Assembly (NCBI GenBank): GCA_964617665.1
Contig: CAZUAH010000090.1
Coordinates: 1-34,064 of the forward strand
Direction: 5' to 3'
From: JADHUC01 sp964617665
Lineage (GTDB): Bacteria > Planctomycetota > Planctomycetia > Pirellulales > Pirellulaceae
DNA length: 34,064 bases
Shown here: positions 6,801-14,243 of the stretch, one piece after another
Numbering within the stretch: position 1 is the stretch's first letter
Layout of the letters: each line of letters opens with the position of its first letter
Program-made: the position numbers and the translations under genes
The notes under the pieces: generated by a model
Seen by the model: only the letters and a program-made list of their open reading frames with translations
The model's database searches: none
What the model was told of the DNA's origin: nothing

Positions 6801-9727
6801 TCCAAGACAGCGGGCGGATCGGGGATCAAATCAAGTGTCGGATCGTCGTTGATGGCCATGACGTCCACCGTCACTTGGCCGGTGCTTGGGCCATCTCCCG
6901 CATTGGAGGTGTCCTCGATCGTGTACGTAAACGTGGTCGTGCCAGCATAGTTGTCGGCGGCAGTAAACGTGACGGACGTCCCGTTATTAGCGACGGAGCC
7001 GCCAACCGCAGGCTGCGTGACCGCGGTGATATTCAGATTAGCTCCACCCATTTGGCTGTCGTAGTTGAAGTCGTTGACCAACACCGTGAACTCGGTATCG
7101 CCACTGTCTTCATTAACGTCATATAGATCGGCTGCGGCAAAGGGTCGCGTGGGGGGCACCACGTTGATTGCTACGGTATCCGTGTCGGTTAATGCAGCGC
7201 TTAATCCATCCTTGTCCTCGTTGCCCAGATCGTCGGTCGTGACGGTTAGCGTGTCCTGCGCGCTCAGTTCTGTGTTGTTGTACTCAAGACCGTTCAGCGC
7301 CGCGTTGACGTTTGCGGTCGTGCCCTTAATTGTCACAGCCGCGCTGCCGTTGGCGCCATCTTCGATAGTCACGTTGTTTGTCGAACCTAACGTCAGAGTC
7401 CCCGTGCTCGGCAGCGCTAGTGAAAGACTCACTTCGACTTCCACATCGCCACCCGGGGCGTAGGGTATGTCCAACGGGTCGTCTACCGAGATGTTGGTGC
7501 CAAAATTGAGGGGCAAACTGTCGCTCGCAACGGTTTGAGTACCCGGAACGGTATTGACCGGTGCATCATTCAGCGGCTCGACCGTGATCACGATCGAGTC
7601 GATATCCTCCGCGCTCGTCGGGCCCGTGTTGCCCTTGTCATTGGTCCTGATGGTCACTGTGCCGGTTCCGTTGAAGTTCGGGTTCGGCGCGTACTTCATA
7701 CCGTTCAGAGCGCGGTTGATCTCGTCGACGGTACCCTCGATGGTCATCGACGACTGGCCGTCTCCGCCAGCCGTGAAATTCACCTCGTCAGTCCGCGAGA
7801 GAGTCAGCGTGCTGGTGGCAGTCAGCGTGACTTCCACATCCTGCCCGTCGGCATCGATATCGGCGATCGACACATTGCCGTTGAACGTCAGTTCCGCATC
7901 CTCGTCCATCGTCTGGTTGCCCGGTACGGTGTTTACCGGGGGGTCGTTGACGGGATCAACCGTGACGAAAATGGTTGCGCGATCCGTGTTCCCCTGGCCG
8001 TTATGCATCTCGTAGACGATTTGGTCTGTCTGGACGCCGTCATTGTTGTAGTTCAGGTCCGGCTCGTAGGAAATCTGGTCGCCCACCACACTTGCTTGTC
8101 CGTTGGTCGGCGGCGTGACAATTCCTCCGAGCTGCTTGGTACCTTCGGCAACAGAATCGTTGGCCAGCACGTCGAAGTTGGTGACTCCCGAGTCTTCGTC
8201 GACGGTTTCATTGTCGTCCACGGCCGTGGCCAACTCGATAATGTCCAGGTCAAGCGCAACCGGGAACTCCACACCGGGGTCGATTTGACCATTTACGAAG
8301 AGGTTAAGCTCCTGCCCCTGCTGAGCCTGTGGCGAGGGCCAGAGCGTTATTTCGTCCGGGGTGAAGTTGTCGTTCGCGTCGGGCGGTCCCACCTGCAAGG
8401 TCAGCGTGCCTGCATTGTCGGCCGTAAACCGCACAGCGTAGAACAAATGCGTGCTGTTGGCAGTCCAACCGTCAGCCCAGTCAATCTCGAATGTCTGGCC
8501 TACCTGCGCGAGCCTTGCGGTCGCACCGAGGTTCATCGCGCCAGTGGCAGGCGTTTGAGCCGTCTCTTTGTCCAAGAAGCCCTGGAAAGCAAACGTATAC
8601 GTTCGGTTCTCCTCGCCAATTGCGAGATTAGAGGCGCTATTCGCCGCCGAGAGGAAGGAGAGGTTACTGTCGGGATCCGCGGCAACGCGCTCCGTCACGG
8701 TAACCACAGCCGTAGGCGGACTTCCAGGAATGTCGGTACCTGTACCGTTAATATCCATGCCGGAGCGGAGTTCCTTGCCGGCTACCTCTTGCGGCACCAT
8801 TTCCGCGACATTCCCGTTCGCAAGGTTTCCCGTGAATGTGATGTCGTAGGTCAGGTAAGCCGTCTGGGTAACCTCCACGTTGCTTGAATCGAGGCCGGTA
8901 ATGGACTCGACCGCGGCTTGGATGATGGCGGCACGTTCGCTACTGGACACGCTAAGTAGACCTGCCTCAGGCGACCATACCTGCTGCTGTGCGTCGAATT
9001 GATAGTCGGAGCCAACATCAATCTCGGTCGACACACTTCCGTTCCATTGCAGCGTGAAGCTGCCGCCATTTGCAGTCGGGTCGATGGCCAGGGACTGTAC
9101 CTCTTGATAGGCTGGGGTCACCAAGCCGAAATCAACAGGGACGATCGTGTACCCGGAAAACACGCCAAACCGAGGGCTACGCGAGTCCCTGACGCGCACT
9201 TGGTAAAGGAACTCCTCGCCAGCAATGATCTCCGGCGTTCCATCGCTGTCCCTATCCTGAAGGGCATTGCCATCCAGGTCGGTAATACTATGCAGGAAGG
9301 TCAACAGGCTACCTTCGCCCTCCGCATTGTTGATCGTGTTGATGACACCAAGCACATCAAGCGGAGAAAGGTAGCTGTCCCCGTTCACGTCCATGTACTG
9401 GGTATTGGCGGGATCTTCACCTTCCACAGCGCCGGCGGCTCCAGCCAAACCCGGGTCTGCTGATGCCAAGCTGCGCGACCCTGTCTGATTGAGACTCTGG
9501 ATTAATACGAGGGCGTCCAGCGCTGTTGTCTCAAGGTCGAAATTGACATCCGAGGGAAGATAAGGATTCTGCCACGGACTAATACCACTAGACAGTAGAT
9601 CGCCGGCCAACAGCGTCCGTTCTTCGAGCCGCTCGGCTGACAATGTTAAACGGGACCGTCCAGCGGATTTGCGTCGTTTACTTTGAGACTTCCGACGGCG
9701 AACAAGACTGCGGCGGTTTCGACTCAT
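3893..9727 (-). CDS. giant exported dockerin / tandem cadherin-like repeat protein
   Basis: A 1944-residue surface or secreted protein. Residues 1-28 are strongly basic, followed by LTLSAERLEERTLLAG (28-42), the N-terminal export/processing motif common on large planctomycete proteins. Two dockerin-like calcium half-sites follow (DVNFDLETTALDA, 60-72; DVNGDSYLSPLDV, 113-125). After about 370 residues of unclassified sequence come about ten tandem cadherin-like ('tandem-95') domains of roughly 100-130 residues (about 500-1650), most ending in a V-x-x-x-N-D hinge and opening with an E-D-S/T motif. A SdrD B-like domain (TGHVYNDLAGDGRMNG, about 1654-1750) and a 200-residue unique C-terminus complete it. 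AGGA precedes the ATG by eight bases. Likely roles are adhesion, cell-surface structure or scaffolding; the partner is unknown. No C-terminal sorting signal is evident. Confidence 0.88.
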   Translation of the reverse strand: MSRNRRSLVRRRKSQSKRRKSAGRSRLTLSAERLEERTLLAGDLLSSGISPWQNPYLPSDVNFDLETTALDALVLIQSLNQTGSRSLASADPGLAGAAGAVEGEDPANTQYMDVNGDSYLSPLDVLGVINTINNAEGEGSLLTFLHSITDLDGNALQDRDSDGTPEIIAGEEFLYQVRVRDSRSPRFGVFSGYTIVPVDFGLVTPAYQEVQSLAIDPTANGGSFTLQWNGSVSTEIDVGSDYQFDAQQQVWSPEAGLLSVSSSERAAIIQAAVESITGLDSSNVEVTQTAYLTYDITFTGNLANGNVAEMVPQEVAGKELRSGMDINGTGTDIPGSPPTAVVTVTERVAADPDSNLSFLSAANSASNLAIGEENRTYTFAFQGFLDKETAQTPATGAMNLGATARLAQVGQTFEIDWADGWTANSTHLFYAVRFTADNAGTLTLQVGPPDANDNFTPDEITLWPSPQAQQGQELNLFVNGQIDPGVEFPVALDLDIIELATAVDDNETVDEDSGVTNFDVLANDSVAEGTKQLGGIVTPPTNGQASVVGDQISYEPDLNYNNDGVQTDQIVYEMHNGQGNTDRATIFVTVDPVNDPPVNTVPGNQTMDEDAELTFNGNVSIADIDADGQDVEVTLTATSTLTLSRTDEVNFTAGGDGQSSMTIEGTVDEINRALNGMKYAPNPNFNGTGTVTIRTNDKGNTGPTSAEDIDSIVITVEPLNDAPVNTVPGTQTVASDSLPLNFGTNISVDDPLDIPYAPGGDVEVEVSLSLALPSTGTLTLGSTNNVTIEDGANGSAAVTIKGTTANVNAALNGLEYNNTELSAQDTLTVTTDDLGNEDKDGLSAALTDTDTVAINVVPPTRPFAAADLYDVNEDSGDTEFTVLVNDFNYDSQMGGANLNITAVTQPAVGGSVANNGTSVTFTAADNYAGTTTFTYTIEDTSNAGDGPSTGQVTVDVMAINDDPTLDLIPDPPAVLEDTPQTVNLMGISAGPLEDQALTVTATSNNTGLIPNPTVNYTSPGATGSVSYTPVLNQNGGPVTMTVTVTDAGLDGISGNADDASTSQSFTVNVTAVNDAPEFMAPDTRSVAEDNTLTFTGVDIVSLDDVEDDNLTVTITPTNGTVSLTTVSGTESEVNAALAGLTYTPTADYNGPASITLDVVDDGVPPATADHTITVTVSEVNDKPTAVDDNPGFTTNEETSKTIAIADLISNDLKGPANESGQTLTIVDVNVDPQYGTATLNGSVVFNPADNFVGDAILTYTVQDNGTTNGSADPLTDEGEFTVTVTGLNDPPVNDLPPNQTTDEDTPFTFSVTNVIPNEITISDADAGSNPVQTTVSVDKGATLTLPNGTPMASIVLTDTVIDINTSLEGMTFTPPTGFNSNVDGLITLTITTNDQGHSEGIDNSQVGSALEDADTITIEVVDRNDDPIPQDDNVTMAEGGGTLTIDDAVIIGNDSAGPNEDNNQTLTIIGHDSTTTRGGTVTRDPGGTFRYTPPDIDFNTVDDPPVDTFTYTIEDDGTTLGSPDPKTAVGEVTVTVTEVNDDPIADDDLRLIDPNPSVGQQFTFSASEFLANDETGPANESGQTLKIVDVSNSAMGVNVELNGTDIIYTVPAGFDVDHMDTFTVTIEDDGTTNGADDFKRDTSVVTVRDVVPSYVTGHVYNDLAGDGRMNGIDPGIGGVTVKLQGQSLVPNSAPVDLETQTDENGYYYFAGVLPNLDGYRYTITHVHPNHFSQGQASAQSARNDLNDQHEASDVIVDSNTITVALPLLGYQDGGNHYNNFGKMGPNPEWSSVDNGDLLYSQGGGNETTVELGLMFEVDEFGNVKWWSGDWRGYAPGTASPSGGYENGAVSTTNGRSMRITDTTNGQVHLINLGDRARWRTSGTSTIIHVYGGPDDFGLDVYSAANPGGEGEAITEDQTIEMLAAAGDPAQYAAAADAAFAEMSA

Positions 9728-10632
9728 TGCTTTTTTCCTGATTCGCGTACGACTTGAACGGGATCACATCCCGAGTTAGATGTCCGGGAAAGACGCACCA
9801 ACACGTAAATACCTAGATACAGGTTACTTACAGACTGCAGGAATTTCAAACAATTTGCACCCAGACGGAATAGACCGGTTCCTGAGCGTTTTGACGCCGC
9901 AAATCGCAAAAAGTTCCTACAATGCTTCCGAGAATGCGACTTCCTCCCTCGTATATCCTACTTGACCTATCTTCGTTGCATACCCCAAGATACCCCTTTT
10001 AATCGACGGGCCGGCAAATGAATGCGCATACGTTACCCCGCATTTCCAGTCGATTTCCTCATACAAGCCGGAATCATCGAGAAACTCATCGCGACCGGCG
10101 TAACCGTTACGGGCGAAGTTGCCGATACGTGCCAGATAAGCAGACCGCCTCAGAAAAGGGGACCGACGCGGCATGAACTGTCGGGCCACGGCCGACGCAG
10201 CCATGCTCGCCGTGCGCCATCCGCTAGCAGGCTGAACGGTCCCTCTGGTCATCTGCAATTATACGTGGTACCCCCTGCAGCGAATGCACTTTCTCTCAAA
10301 CGATTATGTTTGCCGCGTAACAACTGCCTCCATTTCTGAGTAGATGCAGCCTAACGCGCATCTTCCTTTGTTGTTGGAAACCGCTTATAATCCCTAACTT
10401 GTACGGGCGGACTCTATGGGCTGGGATTCACCGCCTCCAAGGCACTTCGAGTTGAAAGGCGTCAACGGAAACGGCTTAGCTATATCTGTGGATTGTCAGA
10501 ACGGGTGCGACACGTTGGGGCTGGATCCCCGGTACGTCGCCTCGGGCCAAAGACTGAACCAAAGGCCCGTTGTCTTGGGTTTGATGGACCACTACTAGTA
10601 CCTGTGCCGGTCTCCTACGGTGAGAACCTGCT
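9728..10632. other. 905-base divergent intergenic region
   Basis: This gap separates the start codons of the giant surface-protein gene (leftward) and the fusion enzyme gene (rightward), so it must hold both promoters and leaders. The frames at 9917-10258 (minus) and 10416-10598 (plus) show no family features and no ribosome-binding sites. It is more AT-rich and lower in coding bias than its neighbours. One good -10 hexamer, TATAAT at 10386-10391, lies 241 bases before the fusion gene but has a poor -35 (TTCCTT, 17-base spacer). I see no tRNA, palindrome of note or repeat. Confidence 0.5.
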
Positions 10633-13600
10633 ATGGAACGGAAACAGCAACTGGCTCTCTACCGAGCGATGCTCACCGCCCGATGCATCGACGAATTGGA
10701 GCTGGCGATCACCAATCGCGGCGAAGCGTTTTTCACCGTCGCTTCCAGCGGTCACGAATCCACGGCTAGTTTGGCACCTCACTTGATTCCCGAGGATTGG
10801 CTGCACTGTCACTATCGCGACAAAGCTCTGTTGATCGCACGCGGCGTTCCACCGCGCGCGTTTTTCGACATCCTTTACTGCAAACACAACTCTTCCTCGT
10901 ACGGCCGGCGGATGCCCGGGTTCTGTAGCGACCCGTCGCTGCACGTGCTCAGCATGACCACACCGGTGGGCAATGCCCCATTGCAGGCCGTCGGCGTCGC
11001 AGCAGCGGTCAAGGACCAGGACGCCGCGCCAATCGTGTATTGCGGCATGGGGGACGGCACGACGCAACAGGGCGAATTCCTGGAGGCCTGCGCCGAGGCC
11101 GTCCGCAATTCGTTGCCTGTGCTTTTCGTGGTTCAGAACAACCGTTTTGCCATTTCCACCGAAACAAAGGGACGCACTTTCTTCTCGCTTCCAGACGGAC
11201 AGGGCGATCAACTGTTCGGCATGCCGGTCCAGTTTGTCGATGGACGTCACGTGGACGTATCATTCGAAGCGTTCGGAGGCATTACCGCACAGATACGCCA
11301 GGATCGTCGTCCAGCGGTTGTGGTATACGAAGTCGAGCGTCTTACCAGTCATACCAATGCCGATGACCACACGATCTATCGTGACCCGGCCGACATCGAG
11401 CAGTCGCGTCAAACGGGCGACCCAATTCCCATATTCGAACAATGGCTGCTGGAACACGGATGGTCCCAAGACGAGCTGGACAACGTCCTCAAAGAAGTGA
11501 AAGCGGAGGTGGAGGCCGCGGATGAAGCGTCTGCAAACGGCCCAGAGCCCGAACCCATCTTCGATGCCAAATGTCCGTTGAAGATCGAGCTGACCCACCC
11601 GTCGCGCGAACGGCGAGGGACAAAGGATGGGCTGCAACTGATCATGCGCGACGCGATGCGCGAAGTTCTCCGCGATCGCTTGGCTCGCGACCCGCAACTC
11701 GTTCTGTTTGGGGAGGACGTTGAGGATCCGAAGGGTGACGTCTTCGGTGTGACCAAAGGCCTTAGCACTCAGTTTCCTGGCCGCGTCATGAATTCGGCTC
11801 TGACCGAATCAACGATCATCGGCACGGCAATTGGTCGCGCCGTGGCTGGCCAGCGCCCAGTGGCGTTCATTCAGTTTGCCGACTTTTTGCCGCTGGGATA
11901 CAACCAGCTCGTATCGGAACTTTCCATGCTTCACTGGCGCACGGCTGGCCAGTGGAACGCTCCGGTCATCGTGATGGTCGCGTGCGGGGGCTACCGACCG
12001 GGGTTGGGGCCGTATCACGCGCAGACCCAGGAATCCGTGATCGCTCACGCCCCCGGGTTAGACGTCTTCATGCCGTCGAACGCGGCGGATGCGGCGGGTC
12101 TGCTGAATGCGGCTTTCGAATCGGAACGCCCGACAGTCTTCTTGTATCCGAAAAGTCTTCTGAATAACCAAGAATTGACAACGTCGGCCGATGTGGATCG
12201 CCAGTTTGTTCCCATCGGAACGGCTCGCAAAGTAAGAGCTGGTCGAGACATCACGCTGGTCGGCTGGGGCAACACTGTGCTGCTCTGCAAGAAGGTGGGA
12301 GAGACCCTGGACAAGGCGGGGGTCGAGGCCGAGGTATTGGACCTTCGATGCATCTCGCCGTGGGACGACCATGCCGTTTTGGCTTCGGCTGAGAAGACCG
12401 CGCGATTGGTGGTCGTCCACGAGGATAATCACACTTGCGGTTTGGGCGGTGAGATCCTGGCCACGATTGCTCAGCAAACGCGAGTCCCGGTCGCGATGCG
12501 GCGAGTGACCCGTCCCGATACGCACATCCCATGCAATTTTGCCAACCAGATCGAGGTTATGCCGTCGTTCAGTCGTGTGCTGAGCACGGCGGCCGAGTTG
12601 CTGAACCTTGACTTGAGCTGGATTCCGCCTGAAAAGGGCGAAGAAGGCATCCACATCGTCGAGGCAATCGGATCCGGGCCGTCCGATGACACAGTGACGG
12701 TCGTCGAGTTGTTCGTTGAGCCTGGTGCGACGATCGAACGAGGCGACCCGTTGGGATCGCTCGAGGCCACCAAGAGCGTATTCGAGATCACCTCACCCGT
12801 CTCGGGTGTGCTGGAAGAGATCCTCGTTTCAGAAGGCGACGTAGTCGACGTTGGCTCGCCTTTTATGCGCATCAACACCGGCACCCAGTCGAAACGGCCA
12901 AAACCGATCACCCAAGAGCAATGCGGGACGCCGGTTCTTTCGCGCAAGACAACGACCGGAACCCTCCACATTCCCCACGAGTACGCAGAACGCCGTCCGT
13001 TTGGCGTAGGCATGTCTTCCGTGGCAACGGTGACCGGCAGCCGCTTGATGACCAACACTGAACTGATCAAGACGGGCGCAATCCGAAACGCGAATGGGAT
13101 GTCGGTGGACGACATTGTACGGCGAACCGGGATCGAGACCCGTATGTGGGCTCAAAACGGTGAAAACGCCGTCGAGATGGCCGCCCGGGCGTGCTGGAAA
13201 CTGCTCGACTCAGAAGACCTGATCGTCGACGACCTGGACCTGCTGATCTGCAGCACCACCAGCCCCACGTCGATGACTCCGTCGATGGCCTGCCAGATCC
13301 TGAACGCCTTGTCGAACGGCAAAGGCGAATCGATGGCGCAGGCTTATGACATCAACGCAGCCTGCTCGGGATACCTGTACGCACTTCAGGCAGGCTACGA
13401 CTATCTTCAGAGCATGCCACACGGCCGAGTCTTGCTGGTTACGGCCGAAGTGCTCTCGCCCCTGTTGGATCCCGCCGATTTCGACACAGCCATTCTGTTC
13501 GGGGACGCATCGTCGGCAACCGTTCTGTACGGTGAGGGCTATTTCGACAGAGCCAAGGCTCGGTTGTTCCGCCCAGAGCTTTCCGCGAAAGGCGAAGATG

Positions 13601-13968
13601 GCAGCACGCTGTCGGTGCCCTTGTTGCACGATGGCTATATCCAGATGAAAGGCCGAAAGGTCTTCAGCGAAGCAGTGCGCACGATGGTGGCTAGTCTGAA
13701 TCGTGTCTGCGATCGAGAGGGAATCCGGGTTGAAGATCTGAAACTTGTCGTTCCTCACCAAGCCAATCAACGCATCATTGACGCCATTCAGGGCCGTGTC
13801 GGCGTCGAGGTTTTCAGCAACATCAGCAGGTACGGCAACACATCGTCGACCAGCATCCCACTATGCCTGAATGACCTGCTACCGGGCGCAAAGAAAGGCG
13901 AACTGTTCGGCCTCTGCGCGTTTGGCGGTGGTTTCACTTTCGGTGCCAGTATTCTGGAAACGAGTTAG
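10633..13968 (+). CDS. E1-alpha / E1-beta / lipoyl-like / ketoacyl-ACP synthase III fusion
   Basis: One 1111-residue chain carries four modules. Residues 1-290 are a 2-oxo-acid dehydrogenase E1-alpha, with the thiamine-diphosphate motif from GDG (140-142) to NN (169-170) and the loop SHTNADDHTIYR (239-250). Residues 330-660 are E1-beta, with LTESTIIG carrying the cofactor-activating Glu (E392) and YHAQTQE (H462). Residues 672-750 form a lipoyl/biotinyl-type beta-barrel with candidate lysine K714 in SLEATKSVFEI. Residues 790-1111 are a ketoacyl-ACP synthase III with the C911-H1042-N1069 triad (DINAACSGY, VPHQANQR, YGNTS), spaced as in FabH. No E2 acyltransferase domain is present. The inferred job is decarboxylation of a (branched?) 2-oxo acid, acyl loading on K714 and condensation with malonyl-ACP. 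All active-site residues look intact. GGTGAG lies nine bases before the ATG. Confidence 0.9.
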   Translation: MERKQQLALYRAMLTARCIDELELAITNRGEAFFTVASSGHESTASLAPHLIPEDWLHCHYRDKALLIARGVPPRAFFDILYCKHNSSSYGRRMPGFCSDPSLHVLSMTTPVGNAPLQAVGVAAAVKDQDAAPIVYCGMGDGTTQQGEFLEACAEAVRNSLPVLFVVQNNRFAISTETKGRTFFSLPDGQGDQLFGMPVQFVDGRHVDVSFEAFGGITAQIRQDRRPAVVVYEVERLTSHTNADDHTIYRDPADIEQSRQTGDPIPIFEQWLLEHGWSQDELDNVLKEVKAEVEAADEASANGPEPEPIFDAKCPLKIELTHPSRERRGTKDGLQLIMRDAMREVLRDRLARDPQLVLFGEDVEDPKGDVFGVTKGLSTQFPGRVMNSALTESTIIGTAIGRAVAGQRPVAFIQFADFLPLGYNQLVSELSMLHWRTAGQWNAPVIVMVACGGYRPGLGPYHAQTQESVIAHAPGLDVFMPSNAADAAGLLNAAFESERPTVFLYPKSLLNNQELTTSADVDRQFVPIGTARKVRAGRDITLVGWGNTVLLCKKVGETLDKAGVEAEVLDLRCISPWDDHAVLASAEKTARLVVVHEDNHTCGLGGEILATIAQQTRVPVAMRRVTRPDTHIPCNFANQIEVMPSFSRVLSTAAELLNLDLSWIPPEKGEEGIHIVEAIGSGPSDDTVTVVELFVEPGATIERGDPLGSLEATKSVFEITSPVSGVLEEILVSEGDVVDVGSPFMRINTGTQSKRPKPITQEQCGTPVLSRKTTTGTLHIPHEYAERRPFGVGMSSVATVTGSRLMTNTELIKTGAIRNANGMSVDDIVRRTGIETRMWAQNGENAVEMAARACWKLLDSEDLIVDDLDLLICSTTSPTSMTPSMACQILNALSNGKGESMAQAYDINAACSGYLYALQAGYDYLQSMPHGRVLLVTAEVLSPLLDPADFDTAILFGDASSATVLYGEGYFDRAKARLFRPELSAKGEDGSTLSVPLLHDGYIQMKGRKVFSEAVRTMVASLNRVCDREGIRVEDLKLVVPHQANQRIIDAIQGRVGVEVFSNISRYGNTSSTSIPLCLNDLLPGAKKGELFGLCAFGGGFTFGASILETS

Positions 13969-14186
13969 CTGCGGCAGGCCATTCGGCACCAGTTGCGTGG
14001 TGAGCACAACGTAAGTCTCGGTCGAGCGAACAAGCACGTTGCGATGCATGCCTACATCGGTACTCGTCTGGTTACGTCCATACGCGAAGTCCCTATCTAC
14101 CTGTCCGATTCTCGTCTACCATCCAATGACACTATGTGCCACGGTATCGCAATCCGTGAGAAACGTTGTGACTACGATCGGTTTGG

Positions 14187-14205
14187 CACGGCTGACACAG
14201 CCGTG
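14187..14205. repeat. short perfect hairpin upstream of the WD40 gene
   Basis: CACGGCTG and CAGCCGTG are perfect inverted 8-mers around ACA. The hairpin ends 38 bases before the chosen ATG of the WD40 gene, within its probable leader. It could be an operator or a copy of a small dispersed palindrome. The rest of the 275-base gap (13969-14243) shows no convincing promoter, terminator or gene. Confidence 0.4.
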
Positions 14206-14243
14206 GCACGTTCGTGAATAATCCGGCAGAGCGGAGATCGACG

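Noticed and set aside
7535..8887. 450-codon plus-strand frame opposite the giant gene
   Set aside because: Antisense shadow with Arg/Val-rich composition and no family features.
14181..14200. possible sigma54 promoter (TGGCACG)
   Set aside because: The -12 element TTGC is absent at the required distance.
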